DNA from: an uncultured Pelagibacteraceae bacterium
GTDB lineage: Bacteria; Pseudomonadota; Alphaproteobacteria; Pelagibacterales; Pelagibacteraceae
Direction: 5' to 3'
Assembly (NCBI GenBank): GCA_902550805.1
Contig: CACDAL010000004.1
Span: forward strand, 27,177-91,176
Length of the DNA stretch: 64,000 bases
Shown: in pieces, positions 43,283 through 57,789 of the stretch
How positions within the stretch are numbered: position 1 is the stretch's first letter
Layout of the letters: each line of letters starts with the position of its first letter
Notes under the pieces: generated by a model
Told to the model about the DNA's origin: nothing
The model's input: only the letters and a program-made list of their open reading frames with translations
The model's database searches: none
Translations under genes and position numbers: made by a program

Positions 43283-46177
43283 TTAATCAAACACTTTATT
43301 AATAATCTCTTCTTGTTCTGAAAGATGTCTTTTTGCATAACCAGTTGCTGGTGACGCATCCGGACTCCTTCCTATGTAAGATATATTTCTATTTTTAGCC
43401 TTAATAGTATCTAAAGTCCAATGTATATAGTCTCTGACAGAAAACCACGCTCCCATATTTTTAGGTTCTTCTTGACACCAATAAAATTTAGCGTTTTTTG
43501 CGAAAGGTCTCATCTCTTTTACAAGGCTCTTTGCTGGAAAAGGATAAAGTTGTTCAATTCTAAAAAATATTACATCATCTTTTTTTAATTTTTCTCTTAC
43601 TTCCAATAAATCGAAATAAACTTTTCCAGAACATAGAATTACTTTTTTAATTTCTGAATTCTTTTTTAATTTAATAAATCCTTTAGATTTTGGATCAATT
43701 GAATGATCCCACATAACTCTATGAAATGAATTTTCTTTACTAAAATCTTCTATATTTGATACACAATATTTATTTCTGAGTAGTGATTTTGGTGTCATAA
43801 TTATTAATGGTTTTCTGAAATCTCTGTGCATTTGCCTTCTAAGCGCATGAAAATAGTTTGCTGGAGTAGTGCAGTTCATTACTTGCAAATTATCATTTGC
43901 ACATAATTGTAAAAATCTTTCCAATCTTGCGGATGAATGTTCTGGTCCCTGACCTTCATAACCATGCGGTAACAACATTACTAAACCCGAAGCTCTTTTC
44001 CATTTTCTTTCTCCTGATGAAATAAATTGATCAATAATAATCTGAGCACCATTGGCAAAGTCTCCAAATTGTGCTTCCCATATAGTAAGGGTATTTGGTT
44101 CAACTAAACTATAACCATATTCAAAACCCAAAACTGCTAATTCGGAAAGAAAACTATCGACTATTTCAAAGTTTTTTTGATTCTTTGAAATATTATTTAA
44201 TGGAATATATCTTGAATTATTTAATTGATTTCTCAAAATAGAATGCCTTTGACTGAAAGTTCCTCTTCCAGAATCTTGACCCACAAGTCTCACTGGATAT
44301 CCTTCTTCTAACAATGAACCAAAGGCTAATGCTTCTGCAGTTGACCAATCAATATCATATCCCTTTTGGACTACCTGTTTTCTTTTTTCAAAAATTCTAT
44401 TTATAGTTTTATGTATATTTATTTCTTTAGGTATTGTGTTAATATTTTCAGAAATTTTTTTAAGGATATTTTTGTCAGCTCCAGTAACTCCTCTTTTATC
44501 TTTACCCTTTTCAGGTTTATATCTAGACCAAGTTCCTTCGAACCATTCAATTTTTGGCTTATAATCTTTCGCATTTTTAAATTGATTGTCTAGTAAATAT
44601 TTCAAATTACTAATTTGATTATCTAATTCTTCGTTAGTTAATAATCCTTCACTAATCAATTTTTCTCCATAAATTTTAACCGTAGATGGATGAGATCTAA
44701 TTTTTTTATACATAAGAGGTTGAGTAAAAGAAGGTTCGTCTCCTTCATTATGACCAAATCTTCTGTAGCAAACTAAATCGATCACTACATCTCTATTAAA
44801 TTTTAATCTAAATTCTGTTGCAATTCTTGTGACATAAACAACGGCTTCTGGGTCATCTCCATTAACATGAATAATTGGTGCTTCAACCATTTTGGCAATA
44901 TCAGAAGGATGTGGCGAAGATCTTGCAAAACGTGGGCTAGTTGTAAAACCTATTTGATTGTTAACAATAATATGAATAGTTCCTCCGGTATTATGACCGG
45001 GTAAACCTGACATAGCAAAACATTCTGCTACAATTCCTTGGCCAGCAAAAGCGGCATCTCCATGAATTAAAATTGGTATAACTTTATTCCTCTTTTTGTC
45101 TTTGTGAAAAAATTGTTTTGCTCTAGTCTGTCCTAAGACTACAGGATTTACAGCTTCTAAATGTGATGGATTGTCAGTTAAACTAACATGAACAGAATTT
45201 CCATCAAACTCTCTATCTGATGAAGCTCCTAAATGATATTTGACATCTCCAGCAGCATCTTCTTCTTCAACATTATTAATTTCTCCAGTAAATTCGTTAA
45301 AAATCCTTTTATAAGATTTCTGCAAAACATTTGCTAGCACATTTAATCGACCTCTGTGAGACATTCCTATTTTTACTTCTTTGATTTTTGACTGTCCTCC
45401 TATTTTAATTATTTGTTCTAATGCAGGTATTAAACTTTCAGCACCATCTAGTCCAAATCTTTTAGTTCCAACATACTTTGTGTGTAAAAATTTCTCAAAA
45501 CCCTCGGCTTGAATAAGTTTATTTAAAATTGCATTTTTTCCATTTTTGGTAAATTGTAACGCATTTTCATCTTTTTCTATTCTATCTCTAAACCACTTCC
45601 TTTCTGTTGGATTGGCAATGTGCATATATTCATAACCAACGGGACCACAATAAATTTTTCTCAAAAAAGATAATATTTCTCTTATATTTGAATATTCTTT
45701 GTTTATTACTCCATCTAAATAAATTTTTTTTTGATAATCTTCTTTTTTAAATCCATAATTTTCTGGATGAAGTTCATCTAAATATTCACTTTCTCTAATC
45801 TCTAGTGGGTCAAGTTTTGACAATAAATGTCCTCTTTGTCTATATGATCTAATTAAGGAAACTGCTCTAATAGAATGGCTATTTGTTTTTGTTAAACTTA
45901 TTTGATCATCTTGGTGATCTAATATCTTTTTTTTGTCAATTTCTTTTTCAATTTCGTTTAATTCTATTTTTCTTTTTACTGGATTCCAAGATGGTCCTTT
46001 TAATTCTTTAACTACTAAATCTACCTCTTCTCCGATATCCAAAAAATAATTTTTCCAACTTTCTGGAAGATCGGAATCTCCATTAATAAATTTTAAATAC
46101 ATTTTCTCTATAAATGCACTATTGGATTTGTTTAAAAATGATGTTTTTTTATATTCTAGATTTTTTGATGCGGACAT
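43283..46177 (-). CDS. sucA: 2-oxoglutarate dehydrogenase E1
   Basis: IGMSHRGRLNVLANVLQKSY, HGDAAFAGQGIVAE, VCYRRFGHNEGDEPSFTQPLMY, LPHGYEGQGPEHSSAR. Confidence 0.98.
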   Translation of the reverse strand: MSASKNLEYKKTSFLNKSNSAFIEKMYLKFINGDSDLPESWKNYFLDIGEEVDLVVKELKGPSWNPVKRKIELNEIEKEIDKKKILDHQDDQISLTKTNSHSIRAVSLIRSYRQRGHLLSKLDPLEIRESEYLDELHPENYGFKKEDYQKKIYLDGVINKEYSNIREILSFLRKIYCGPVGYEYMHIANPTERKWFRDRIEKDENALQFTKNGKNAILNKLIQAEGFEKFLHTKYVGTKRFGLDGAESLIPALEQIIKIGGQSKIKEVKIGMSHRGRLNVLANVLQKSYKRIFNEFTGEINNVEEEDAAGDVKYHLGASSDREFDGNSVHVSLTDNPSHLEAVNPVVLGQTRAKQFFHKDKKRNKVIPILIHGDAAFAGQGIVAECFAMSGLPGHNTGGTIHIIVNNQIGFTTSPRFARSSPHPSDIAKMVEAPIIHVNGDDPEAVVYVTRIATEFRLKFNRDVVIDLVCYRRFGHNEGDEPSFTQPLMYKKIRSHPSTVKIYGEKLISEGLLTNEELDNQISNLKYLLDNQFKNAKDYKPKIEWFEGTWSRYKPEKGKDKRGVTGADKNILKKISENINTIPKEINIHKTINRIFEKRKQVVQKGYDIDWSTAEALAFGSLLEEGYPVRLVGQDSGRGTFSQRHSILRNQLNNSRYIPLNNISKNQKNFEIVDSFLSELAVLGFEYGYSLVEPNTLTIWEAQFGDFANGAQIIIDQFISSGERKWKRASGLVMLLPHGYEGQGPEHSSARLERFLQLCANDNLQVMNCTTPANYFHALRRQMHRDFRKPLIIMTPKSLLRNKYCVSNIEDFSKENSFHRVMWDHSIDPKSKGFIKLKKNSEIKKVILCSGKVYFDLLEVREKLKKDDVIFFRIEQLYPFPAKSLVKEMRPFAKNAKFYWCQEEPKNMGAWFSVRDYIHWTLDTIKAKNRNISYIGRSPDASPATGYAKRHLSEQEEIINKVFD

Positions 46178-46213
46178 CTGTTTATTTTTATTATTATTAT
46201 AACAAAAGTGTTT

Positions 46214-47089
46214 TTAATTAGACAATTTATTAAATAATGTTTTTCCAATTTCAGAAGGAGATTTTGCGATTGTAATGCCACTTTCTTCCATTTTTTTAAT
46301 TTTATCATCGGCACCGCCCTTACCGCCAGAAATAATAGCTCCCGCATGCCCCATTCTTCTGCCTGGAGGTGCTGTAATTCCAGCTATAAATCCTACTATG
46401 GGTTTTTTTATTTTATGATTTTTAAAAAAATCTGCAGCTTCTTCTTCTGCGGTTCCTCCTATTTCCCCAATCATTAAAATGGAATTTGTTTCTTCATCAT
46501 TTAAAAATAAATCTAAACAATCAATAAAATTAGTACCATTAATTGGATCTCCACCAATCCCAATGCATGTGGATTGACCTAGTCCATTTTTAGTTGTTTG
46601 ATCAACTGCTTCATAGGTTAATGTTCCTGATCTCGAAACAATTCCTACAGATCCTTTTTTATGAATATTTCCTGGCATTATGCCAATTTTACATTCATCT
46701 GGAGTTATTATGCCTGGACAATTAGGTCCGATTAACCTTGAATTAGAATTAGTTAATTTTTTTTTTACTTTCAACATATCCAAAACAGGTATTCCTTCAG
46801 TAATACAGACTATCAGTTCCATAGATGAGTCAATTGCTTCTATGATAGCTGAAGCTGCAAATTTTGCAGGTACATAAATCATTGTTGCATTTGCTCCTGT
46901 ATTGTCTTTTGCTTCTTTAACTGTATTGAAAACAGGTCTTTCTAAATGAATTTGTCCTCCTTTTTTTGGTGTGACACCACCGACTAAATTTGTACCATAT
47001 TTAATTGCTTGCTCTGAATGGAATGTTCCATGAGCCCCAGTAAAACCCTGACAAATAACTTTTGTTTTCTTGTTAATTAAAACCGACAT
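46214..47089 (-). CDS. sucD: Succinyl-CoA ligase alpha subunit
   Basis: [67 protein letters not shown]. Confidence 0.98.
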   Translation of the reverse strand: MSVLINKKTKVICQGFTGAHGTFHSEQAIKYGTNLVGGVTPKKGGQIHLERPVFNTVKEAKDNTGANATMIYVPAKFAASAIIEAIDSSMELIVCITEGIPVLDMLKVKKKLTNSNSRLIGPNCPGIITPDECKIGIMPGNIHKKGSVGIVSRSGTLTYEAVDQTTKNGLGQSTCIGIGGDPINGTNFIDCLDLFLNDEETNSILMIGEIGGTAEEEAADFFKNHKIKKPIVGFIAGITAPPGRRMGHAGAIISGGKGGADDKIKKMEESGITIAKSPSEIGKTLFNKLSN

Positions 47090-47092
47090 AAT

Positions 47093-48253
47093 TTATTTTA
47101 TTGCTTCAACTACTTTCTTTGCCGCATCTGATAAATCTGTTGCGGAAATAATTTTTAATCCTGAATTCTCTAAAATATTTTTTCCTTCCTCAAAATTTGT
47201 TCCTGCTAATCTAACAACCAAAGGTACTTTTATTTTAATTTCTTTTGCGGCTTCAACTACTCCTTCGGCTAGAACATCACATCTCATTATGCCTCCAAAT
47301 ATGTTAATTAAAATTCCTTTAACATTTTTGTCAGATAATATTATTTTAAAAGCAGAAGACACTTTTTCTTTAGATGCTCCTCCTCCAACATCTAAAAAAT
47401 TGGCAGGCTCTTCACCATGCAATTTTATGATATCCATTGTAGCCATTGCAAGACCGGCACCATTCACCATACAACCAATACTTCCATCTAATTTTATGTA
47501 AGCCAAATCATGTTTGCTTGCTTCTATTTCTGTTTCTTCTTCTTCATTTAAATCTCTTAATTCTAAAATCTCAGGATGTCTGAAAAGAGCATTGTCATCA
47601 AAATTCATTTTTGCATCTAAACAAATAATTTCATTTTCTTTAGTTAAAATAAGAGGATTAATTTCAACTAAATTTGCATCATTTTCGACAAACATTTTAT
47701 AAATAGACTTAATCAAATTTATAGCCTGGAAATTTGCATCTTTATCTAATTTAAAAATCTCAGTCACTTTCTCACAATTTTCATATGAGATTTCATCACT
47801 ATATTCAATTTTTGTAGTTATAATTTTTTCAGGATTTTTACTTGCAACTTCCTCTATATCCATGCCCCCTTGATCACTAGATATAAAGGCAATTTTAGAT
47901 GTTGCTCTATCAACCAAGCAAGATAGATAAAATTCTTTATCAATATTTGAAGTTTCTTCTACGTAAAGTCGTTTTACTTCTCTTCCGTTTGGACCTGTTT
48001 GGTGTGTTACTAATGTTTTACCTAATAATTCCGTAGCTTCTTTTTCTAACTCATCTAAATTTGCAGTTAATTTAACACCACCTGCCTTTCCTCTACCACC
48101 GGCATGAATCTGGGCCTTTAATACGAATTTTTCTGTATTTAAGGATTTTGCTTTTCTTATTATCTCTTTAACATCAAGAGCAAAAACTCCTTTGGGAACT
48201 TGTATTCCATACTTTTTTAAAATTTGTTTAGCCTGATGCTCGTGGATATTCAT
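47093..48253 (-). CDS. sucC: Succinyl-CoA ligase beta subunit
   Basis: MNIHEHQAKQILKKYGIQVPKG, IHAGGRGKAGGVKL, NIFGGIMRCDVLAEGVV. Confidence 0.98.
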   Translation of the reverse strand: MNIHEHQAKQILKKYGIQVPKGVFALDVKEIIRKAKSLNTEKFVLKAQIHAGGRGKAGGVKLTANLDELEKEATELLGKTLVTHQTGPNGREVKRLYVEETSNIDKEFYLSCLVDRATSKIAFISSDQGGMDIEEVASKNPEKIITTKIEYSDEISYENCEKVTEIFKLDKDANFQAINLIKSIYKMFVENDANLVEINPLILTKENEIICLDAKMNFDDNALFRHPEILELRDLNEEEETEIEASKHDLAYIKLDGSIGCMVNGAGLAMATMDIIKLHGEEPANFLDVGGGASKEKVSSAFKIILSDKNVKGILINIFGGIMRCDVLAEGVVEAAKEIKIKVPLVVRLAGTNFEEGKNILENSGLKIISATDLSDAAKKVVEAIK

Positions 48254-48256
48254 TGA

Positions 48257-50715
<2,459 letters not shown>

Positions 50716-50739
50716 TGTCGCAATTATTTAATTAAGTAA

Positions 50740-51513
50740 TCAAGTCGTTGCAAGCATTTTCTTTATTTCAGCTATTGCTTTTGCTGGATTTAAGTCTTTA
50801 GGACATGCATTAGTGCAATTTAAAATAGTATGACATCTATATAGCTTCAATTCATCTGCTACCTTTTGTAATCGTTCTTTTCTTTCTTCATCTCTACTAT
50901 CAATTATCCATCTATAAGCCTGCAACAAAACTGCAGGTCCTAGATATTTTTCACCATTCCACCAATAACTTGGGCATGAAGTTGAACAACATGCACACAT
51001 TATGCATTCATAAAGTCCATCTAATTTTTCTCTATCTTCTATTGATTGTAAATTTTCCGTTTCGTTATTTTTATTAGAAGATTTAAGCCATGGTTCTATG
51101 GACTCATATTGTTTGTACAATGTGCTCAAATCACCTATTAAATCTTTTAAAACTTTTAAATGTGGCAAAGGATAAATATTTATATCACCTTCTAATTCAG
51201 AATGAGATTTAGTACACGCAAGACCATTTTTTCCATTCATATTCATAGCACAAGAACCACATACACCATGAGAGCATGATCTTCTGTAGGCTATAGAAGG
51301 GTCAATTTCATTCTTAATTTTATTTAAAATATCTAAAACTTTTGATGAGCAATTATCCATGTCTACTTCATAAGTATCAATTCTTGGATTCTCATTTTTC
51401 GATGGATCCCATCGATATATATTTACCTTTCTAATATTTTTAGAACCTGTTTTATCTTTATAATAATCGCCCTGAAGAACTTTTGAATTAGGAGGTAAAT
51501 TTATTTGAACCAT
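50740..51513 (-). CDS. sdhB: Succinate dehydrogenase iron-sulfur subunit
   Basis: [65 protein letters not shown]. Confidence 0.98.
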   Translation of the reverse strand: MVQINLPPNSKVLQGDYYKDKTGSKNIRKVNIYRWDPSKNENPRIDTYEVDMDNCSSKVLDILNKIKNEIDPSIAYRRSCSHGVCGSCAMNMNGKNGLACTKSHSELEGDINIYPLPHLKVLKDLIGDLSTLYKQYESIEPWLKSSNKNNETENLQSIEDREKLDGLYECIMCACCSTSCPSYWWNGEKYLGPAVLLQAYRWIIDSRDEERKERLQKVADELKLYRCHTILNCTNACPKDLNPAKAIAEIKKMLATT

Positions 51514-53288
51514 TAATAAACTCTTTCTTGAGGTGGAAAATACTGAACTTCATTAGTCAATGTAGATGTATTTACTGGTCTATAATCAATTTTAGTATTA
51601 GTATCATTAAGCCAAGTTAAAGTATGTTGCATAAATTTTTTATCATCTCTATTCGGAAAATCTTCTCTTGCGTGAGCACCTCTGCTTTCTTTTCTATTAT
51701 AAGCAGAATCCATAGTTGTTATTGCTTGTCTAATTAAATTATCAAATTCTAGCGTTTCAACTAAATCAGTATTGAAAATTAAAGACTTATCTTTTACCGA
51801 TATTGAATCCATTCCTTTAAAAGGATCCCTTATCTCTTCAACTCCTTCTTTTAGAGTTTTTTCAGTTCTAAAAACTGCACATTTTGATTGCATTGTTTTT
51901 TGCATTGAGGCTCTCAATTCTGAAGTTGGGTTTGATCCGTGTGAATTTCTAAGTTTGTCAAATCTATCTAAACACTTATCTGTTTCGCTTTGAGGAATTT
52001 CTTCATGTTTCATTTCAGGTTTAATTATTTCCGCAGCTCTTTTTGCTGCGGCTCTTCCAAAAACTACAAGATCAATTAAAGAGTTAGATCCAAGTCTATT
52101 TGCGCCATGGACAGAAACACATGCCGCTTCACCTATAGCCATTAGACCAGGTATAACTTGCTCGGAACCATGTAAAGTAAGAACTTCCGCTTTATAGTTA
52201 GTTGGTATACCTCCCATATTATAATGTACTGTAGGCACAACTGGTATAGGTTCTTTTGTGACATCAACGTTTGCAAATAGTCTTGAAGATTCAGATATTC
52301 CTGGCAATCTATTTTCAATAACCTTAGGATCTAAATGATCTAAATGTAGATGCACATGGTCTTTTTCTTTTCCAACACCTCTTCCTTCGTTAATCTCAAT
52401 AGCAATCGATCTACTAACAACATCTCTTGACGCAAGGTCTTTTGCTTTTGGGGCATAACGCTTCATGAATCTTTCTCCTTCTGAATTAACTAAGAAACCA
52501 CCTTCTCCTCTAACGCCCTCTGAGATTAATGTACCGTGTCCATAAATTCCTGTTGGATGAAACTGCACAAATTCCATATCTTGCAAAGGTAGACCTGCTC
52601 TTAATACCATGGCATTGCCATCACCTGTGCATGTGTGTGCAGCAGTGGAAGAATAATAAATTTTACCATAACCACCTGTAGCAATTATTGTTATATGAGA
52701 TCTAAATCTATGTATAGTTCCATCATTCAAATTCCATGCTATTAATCCTTTGCATGTCCCATTCTTCATTAACAAATCTAGCGCAAAGTACTCTATAAAA
52801 AATTCTGTATTATGTTTAAGCGCTTGACCATACAAAGTATGAAGTATTGCGTGTCCAGTTCTATCAGCCGCAGCACAAGTTCTTTGAACAGTTTCATTTC
52901 CATAATTTTTTGTCATTCCACCAAAAGGTCTTTGATAAATTTTTCCGTCCTTTGTTCTGCTAAAAGGAACTCCATATTTTTCCAGTTCTAAAACGGCCCT
53001 AGGCGCTTCTTTACATAAATATTCTATACAGTCTTGATCTCCCAACCAATCAGATCCTTTAACCGTATCATACATATGCCAACGCCAATCATCTTCACCC
53101 ATATTTCCTAAAGCTGCGGATATTCCTCCTTGGGCTGCAGAAGTATGACTTCTGGTAGGAAAAACTTTTGAAATGCAGGCTGTTTTTAGTCCTGCCTCAC
53201 TTAATCCAACGGCCGCCCTAAGACCTGCACCACCTGCGCCGAGTACCACAACATCGTACTCGTGATCTATAATTTTGTATTCACTCAT
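51513..53288 (-). CDS. sdhA: Succinate dehydrogenase flavoprotein subunit
   Basis: [59 protein letters not shown]. Confidence 0.99.
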   Translation of the reverse strand: MSEYKIIDHEYDVVVLGAGGAGLRAAVGLSEAGLKTACISKVFPTRSHTSAAQGGISAALGNMGEDDWRWHMYDTVKGSDWLGDQDCIEYLCKEAPRAVLELEKYGVPFSRTKDGKIYQRPFGGMTKNYGNETVQRTCAAADRTGHAILHTLYGQALKHNTEFFIEYFALDLLMKNGTCKGLIAWNLNDGTIHRFRSHITIIATGGYGKIYYSSTAAHTCTGDGNAMVLRAGLPLQDMEFVQFHPTGIYGHGTLISEGVRGEGGFLVNSEGERFMKRYAPKAKDLASRDVVSRSIAIEINEGRGVGKEKDHVHLHLDHLDPKVIENRLPGISESSRLFANVDVTKEPIPVVPTVHYNMGGIPTNYKAEVLTLHGSEQVIPGLMAIGEAACVSVHGANRLGSNSLIDLVVFGRAAAKRAAEIIKPEMKHEEIPQSETDKCLDRFDKLRNSHGSNPTSELRASMQKTMQSKCAVFRTEKTLKEGVEEIRDPFKGMDSISVKDKSLIFNTDLVETLEFDNLIRQAITTMDSAYNRKESRGAHAREDFPNRDDKKFMQHTLTWLNDTNTKIDYRPVNTSTLTNEVQYFPPQERVY

Positions 53289-53614
53289 ATTCTTAAATTA
53301 AAAATAATAATAATTGTAATTAATGGAAATATTATAGCAAAGATATTTAGCGCTTTATTTGCAGCATTTTTGAGTTTTTCATCTTCAATATAATCCTCGA
53401 ATACCTCGCTAATACTTAGTGATGAAAAAAAATATGAAAAAATTAAAAACAAGCTAAATAATAATTTTGATGGTTGAGTTGATAGAAAGCTTACTATTTC
53501 ACTATAATTTTTATCATAAAATGATGCAAAATTTATAATAAACCAAATCATTAATGGAATTAAGATAGCTGAACTTATTTTCAAAAATAACCATTTCTTT
53601 GTTACTACTCTCAT
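53285..53614 (-). CDS. sdhD: Succinate dehydrogenase membrane anchor subunit
   Basis: Small hydrophobic protein between sdhC and sdhA; called mainly by position. Confidence 0.75.
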   Translation of the reverse strand: MRVVTKKWLFLKISSAILIPLMIWFIINFASFYDKNYSEIVSFLSTQPSKLLFSLFLIFSYFFSSLSISEVFEDYIEDEKLKNAANKALNIFAIIFPLITIIIIFNLRI

Positions 53615-53622
53615 TAAATCTA

Positions 53623-53997
53623 TTAACTCCCAATTATATAAATAAATACTGTTAGTATAAATGAACCAAAAATAACCATTAATCCTGAAATCTTACTAGT
53701 TCTCAATTCAAAACCATATCCAAGATCCATTAATAAATGTCTAATCTCTGCTAATATTTGAAAACTGAAAGACCATATAATTCCAATAACTAGAAATTTA
53801 CCAAAAAAAGATTTTAAAAAAAATTTGATAATTTCATAGTTAGTTTCTCCCAATAGTAAAGAGGCTACCCACAAACAAATTAAAGTAATTACCAATATAT
53901 TAATAATTCCTGTTATTCGATGAGATATTGAAACTAAAGAAGATATATGCCAAGAATAAATTTGTATATGTGGAGATAAAGGATTGTTATTGTCCAT
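53623..53997 (-). CDS. sdhC: Succinate dehydrogenase cytochrome b556 subunit
   Basis: NPLSPHIQIYSWHISSLVSISHRITGIINI and LAEIRHLLMDLGYG are SdhC motifs. Confidence 0.93.
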   Translation of the reverse strand: MDNNNPLSPHIQIYSWHISSLVSISHRITGIINILVITLICLWVASLLLGETNYEIIKFFLKSFFGKFLVIGIIWSFSFQILAEIRHLLMDLGYGFELRTSKISGLMVIFGSFILTVFIYIIGS

Positions 53998-54997
53998 AAA
54001 AATCTTTTTCTATTAAAGCTTCAGCTATTTCAACTGCATTTAGTGCCGCTCCTTTAAGTAGATTATCAGAAACAATCCACAAGTTTATAGAGTTGGGCTG
54101 AGACTCATCTAATCTAATTCTTGAAATAAAAGTTTCGAATTTGTCTTCAGCTTCGACAGGAGTTATATATCCCCCATCTTTATGTTCATCAACAACCTTG
54201 CAACCGGGAGAAGTATATAAAACATTTCTAATTTCTTCTAAATTACATTTTTTATTAAATTCTACATTTGCACTTATAGAATGTGATACTAGAACAGGTA
54301 TTCTTACACAAGTAGAAGTAACTTTAATCTTTTTATCTAAAATTTTTTTTATTTCATCTGTAGTTTTTTGTTCTTCTTTAGTATAGCCATTTTCCAAAAA
54401 ACTATCGATATGAGGAATGGCATTAAATGCAATCTGTTTTGTAAAATATTTTGACTCTAATTTTTTATTTTCAAAATGCTCTTGAGTTTGAGATAACAAT
54501 TCATCCATAGGAGCTTTTCCTGCACCAGATACAGATTGATAAGTTGAAACAACTATTCTCCTAACATCATATAAATCATGTAGAGGCTTTAAAGCGACTA
54601 CAACTGGAATTACTGAACAATTTGCATTTGAAATTATATTTTTATTTTTTACCTTAGCCAATTCTTTTGAATTAACTTCTGGAACTACCAAAGGAATGTC
54701 AGGATCTTTTCTAAAAAATTTTGAATTATCAATTACAATGGTTTTTTCAGCTGCAACATTAGCCCATTTTTCTGCAATAGCGCTTCCTGCAGCAAAAAAA
54801 GCAATTTTTACTTTTGAAAAATCAAATTTTTCAAGATCAATAACGATATGTTCTTTACCATTAAAATTAATTTTTTTCCCTTCACTTTTTGATGAGGCAA
54901 TTAAAAATAATTCAGAAATTTCAAATTTTTTTTTTTCCAAAACTTCTATTAATTTTCGTCCTACGTTTCCGGTCGCACCTACAATTGCTATATTCAT
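53987..54997 (-). CDS. asd: Aspartate-semialdehyde dehydrogenase
   Basis: MNIAIVGATGNVGRKLIEVLEKKKF, ISNANCSVIPVVVALKPLHD, STYQSVSGAGK, RIPVLVSHSISANVEF. Confidence 0.96.
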   Translation of the reverse strand: MNIAIVGATGNVGRKLIEVLEKKKFEISELFLIASSKSEGKKINFNGKEHIVIDLEKFDFSKVKIAFFAAGSAIAEKWANVAAEKTIVIDNSKFFRKDPDIPLVVPEVNSKELAKVKNKNIISNANCSVIPVVVALKPLHDLYDVRRIVVSTYQSVSGAGKAPMDELLSQTQEHFENKKLESKYFTKQIAFNAIPHIDSFLENGYTKEEQKTTDEIKKILDKKIKVTSTCVRIPVLVSHSISANVEFNKKCNLEEIRNVLYTSPGCKVVDEHKDGGYITPVEAEDKFETFISRIRLDESQPNSINLWIVSDNLLKGAALNAVEIAEALIEKDFYGQ

Positions 54998-55017
54998 GAT
55001 ATCCTAAAACTTTTATA

Positions 55018-56127
55018 CTAAATGAAAGGTAAATCGCAAACTTTTCCATCAAAAGAATTACCATTTATCTCAATTTTTACTGTTTGAGACACTTTCCAGA
55101 ATGGTTTTTTTAACATTGCTATTCCAATAACTTTTCCAAAATAAGGTGAATAGCAGCCAGACCTTAATTCGCCAATTATTATATTATTTTCATCTTTTAA
55201 AGTAATAGATCCAGTTACATTTATTTCTTTAGCTTCAATTTGAACCCCCATTAATTTTTTTTTAATTCCTTCTGACTTAATTTTTTTTAAATTTTCTTTT
55301 CCTAAAAAATTTACATCTGAATCTATATTAACAAATTTATCAAAACCACATTCGAAAGGATTGTCATTTATATCCATATCATTACCATAAGATAATAATG
55401 CACTTTCAATTCTTTCAATAAGATTTGGGCATCCTGGTTTAACATCAAATTCTTTACCTATTTCAAATAGATGATCATATAATTCTAAACCTGAATTTGT
55501 ATTTTCTACATATATTTCATATCCGCCCTGCTTGGACCATCCAGATTGAGCAATTAAATGTTTTGTTCCTTTAAAATCAAAATAATCAAAACCAAAAAAT
55601 TTTAATTTTGTAATTTCTTTTCCAAAAACTTTTTCCATTAATTTAAATGATTTTGGACCTTGAACGGCCATTATATTTACGTCTGGTTCAAATATCTGAA
55701 CATCAAATTTGTTTCCTATTGCCAAACCTTTGGCAAATAAAATTACATCTGAATCTGCAATTGATATCCACCATCTGTTATTACTTATTCTAAGAATCAC
55801 AGGATCATTAATTATATTTCCTTTATCATCAATGATTGGACAATAATAACATCTTCCATCTTTTGATTTTGATAAATCTCTACAAGTCATTAACTGTATT
55901 AATGTTGCAGAATCGTTTCCAATTATTTCGACTTGTCTTTCTCCAGCAACATCCCAAACTTGTACATTTTTTTTTAGATGATGATACGATTCTTCTATTG
56001 ATCCAAATGCAGCAGGTAACAACATATGATTATACGAACTGTAAGCGGTAACTCCTTGTTTTTCTATTCTTGATGTATAAGGAGTGCTTCTTAACCTTCT
56101 TGATTTAGCAACGGAAAATGTTTTCAT
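55018..56127 (-). CDS. dmdA: Dimethylsulfoniopropionate demethylase (GcvT-fold, THF-dependent)
   Basis: 369 aa GcvT-like protein starting [68 protein letters not shown], resembling Pelagibacter DmdA as I recall it; next to dmdB- and dmdC-like genes. Confidence 0.92.
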   Translation of the reverse strand: MKTFSVAKSRRLRSTPYTSRIEKQGVTAYSSYNHMLLPAAFGSIEESYHHLKKNVQVWDVAGERQVEIIGNDSATLIQLMTCRDLSKSKDGRCYYCPIIDDKGNIINDPVILRISNNRWWISIADSDVILFAKGLAIGNKFDVQIFEPDVNIMAVQGPKSFKLMEKVFGKEITKLKFFGFDYFDFKGTKHLIAQSGWSKQGGYEIYVENTNSGLELYDHLFEIGKEFDVKPGCPNLIERIESALLSYGNDMDINDNPFECGFDKFVNIDSDVNFLGKENLKKIKSEGIKKKLMGVQIEAKEINVTGSITLKDENNIIIGELRSGCYSPYFGKVIGIAMLKKPFWKVSQTVKIEINGNSFDGKVCDLPFI

Positions 56128-56159
56128 ATTTTAATTTTAAATATTTTTTTTTTAAGAAA

Positions 56160-57788
56160 TCAAGATAGATCCTTGACTCTTTTTCTTAGTTCAAATTTTT
56201 GAATTTTACCTGTTGAAGTTTTTGGTAGTTCACAAAAAACTACATTTTTTGGAACTTTAAACTTAGCAAGAGTTTCTTTACAAAAATCAATTAACTCTTT
56301 TTCTGTAACTGGCTTATCTTTTACTGACTCTATAAATGCACAGGGTACTTCACCCCATTTTTCATCTGACTTAGCAACTACTGCAGCAATAGATACCGAA
56401 GGGTGTTTTGATAAAGTGTTTTCTATTTCAATTGATGAAATATTTTCACCTCCAGAAATAATAATATCCTTAGATCTATCTTGAATTTTTACATACCCAT
56501 CCGGATGCATCACGGCTAGATCTCCAGTATGAAACCAACCACCTTTCATAGCTTTATCAGTAGCATCTTTATCTTTATAATAGCCTTTCATAACCACATT
56601 TCCTCTGATCATTATTTCTCCAATTGTTTTGCCATCTTTTGGGACTTCCTTCATAGTTTCTGGGTCCATAATTGTTGCCCCTTCTGTATTAGGATATCTT
56701 ACTCCTTGTCTAGCCTTAATTTCATTTTGTTTTTCTTCTTCTAATTCATTCCATTCTTCATTCCATGCACATTGCGTTACATGTCCGTAAGTTTCCGTTA
56801 AACCATAAACGTGCATTACTTCAAAACCAAGGCTTTTCATTTTTTTAAAAATTATACTTGGTGGTGGGGCTCCAGCAGTTAATACATAAACTTTTTGTTT
56901 TAATTTTTTTCGATCATTTTCGGGTGCTCCTGTAATCATATTAAGCACAATTGGAGCTCCACCAAAATGAGTTACATTATATTTTTCGATTAGTTCGAAG
57001 ATTTTTTTAATATCTATGTTTCTTAGACAAATTGTTTTTCCATTTAACATTGGAACAGTCCAAGGATAACACCAACCATTACAATGAAACATTGGCACAA
57101 CTGTTAAAAAATTTAATCTATTTGGCATATTCCAAGCTGTTGCACTGCCTGTTGACATCAAATATGATCCCCTATGATGATAAACAACTCCTTTTGGATT
57201 TCCTGTTGTTCCCGAGGTATAACTTAATGAAATAGCTTGCCACTCATCCTCTGGCATTTTCCAAATATAATCTTCATCACCAGTATTTAAAAATTCTTCA
57301 TATTCTAAATCACCAATTTTTTCCAATTTTGATTGATCTGCATACTTATCATTTATATCAATTATTATAATTTTTTTATTTATAACACTTAATGCTTTTT
57401 TAACTTCTAAATGTAGTTGTCTATCTACAACCAAAACTTTAGCATCGCTATGATCTAAGATGTAAGCTATTGTTTTAGCATCTAATCTAATATTAATTGT
57501 ATTTAATACTCCTCCAGTCATAGGAACGGAATAATGAGCTTCAAAAATTTCAGGAGTATTAAAAGCTAAAAATGAAACTGTGTCTCCTTTACTAACACCA
57601 ACCTTTTCTAATGCGCTTGCAAATTTAACACATCTTTTATACACATCGCTCCAAGTATATTTTCTATCTTCGTAAACTAATGCTTCATAATTAGGATAAA
57701 TATCTTTAGCTCTTTGTAAAAAAGATAGAGGTGTTAATGGAACAAAATTTGCTTTATTTTTTTCTAAATTTGTATCGTAATGGTTCAT
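56160..57788 (-). CDS. dmdB: 3-methylmercaptopropionate-CoA ligase (AMP-binding acyl-CoA synthetase)
   Basis: AMP-binding motif SLSYTSGTTGNPKGVVYHHRG, GWFHTGDLAVMHPDGYVKIQDRSKDIIISGGENISSIEIE; between dmdA and dmdC. Confidence 0.88.
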   Translation of the reverse strand: MNHYDTNLEKNKANFVPLTPLSFLQRAKDIYPNYEALVYEDRKYTWSDVYKRCVKFASALEKVGVSKGDTVSFLAFNTPEIFEAHYSVPMTGGVLNTINIRLDAKTIAYILDHSDAKVLVVDRQLHLEVKKALSVINKKIIIIDINDKYADQSKLEKIGDLEYEEFLNTGDEDYIWKMPEDEWQAISLSYTSGTTGNPKGVVYHHRGSYLMSTGSATAWNMPNRLNFLTVVPMFHCNGWCYPWTVPMLNGKTICLRNIDIKKIFELIEKYNVTHFGGAPIVLNMITGAPENDRKKLKQKVYVLTAGAPPPSIIFKKMKSLGFEVMHVYGLTETYGHVTQCAWNEEWNELEEEKQNEIKARQGVRYPNTEGATIMDPETMKEVPKDGKTIGEIMIRGNVVMKGYYKDKDATDKAMKGGWFHTGDLAVMHPDGYVKIQDRSKDIIISGGENISSIEIENTLSKHPSVSIAAVVAKSDEKWGEVPCAFIESVKDKPVTEKELIDFCKETLAKFKVPKNVVFCELPKTSTGKIQKFELRKRVKDLS

Positions 57789-57789
57789 G

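Noticed and set aside
46156-46347. 63-aa minus-strand ORF over the sucD/sucA junction
   Set aside because: Out-of-frame within sucD 3' end and sucA start; no independent support.
47070-47501. 143-aa plus-strand ORF antisense to sucC
   Set aside because: Shadow of conserved coding sequence; Ser/Thr/Pro-rich composition typical of antisense frames.
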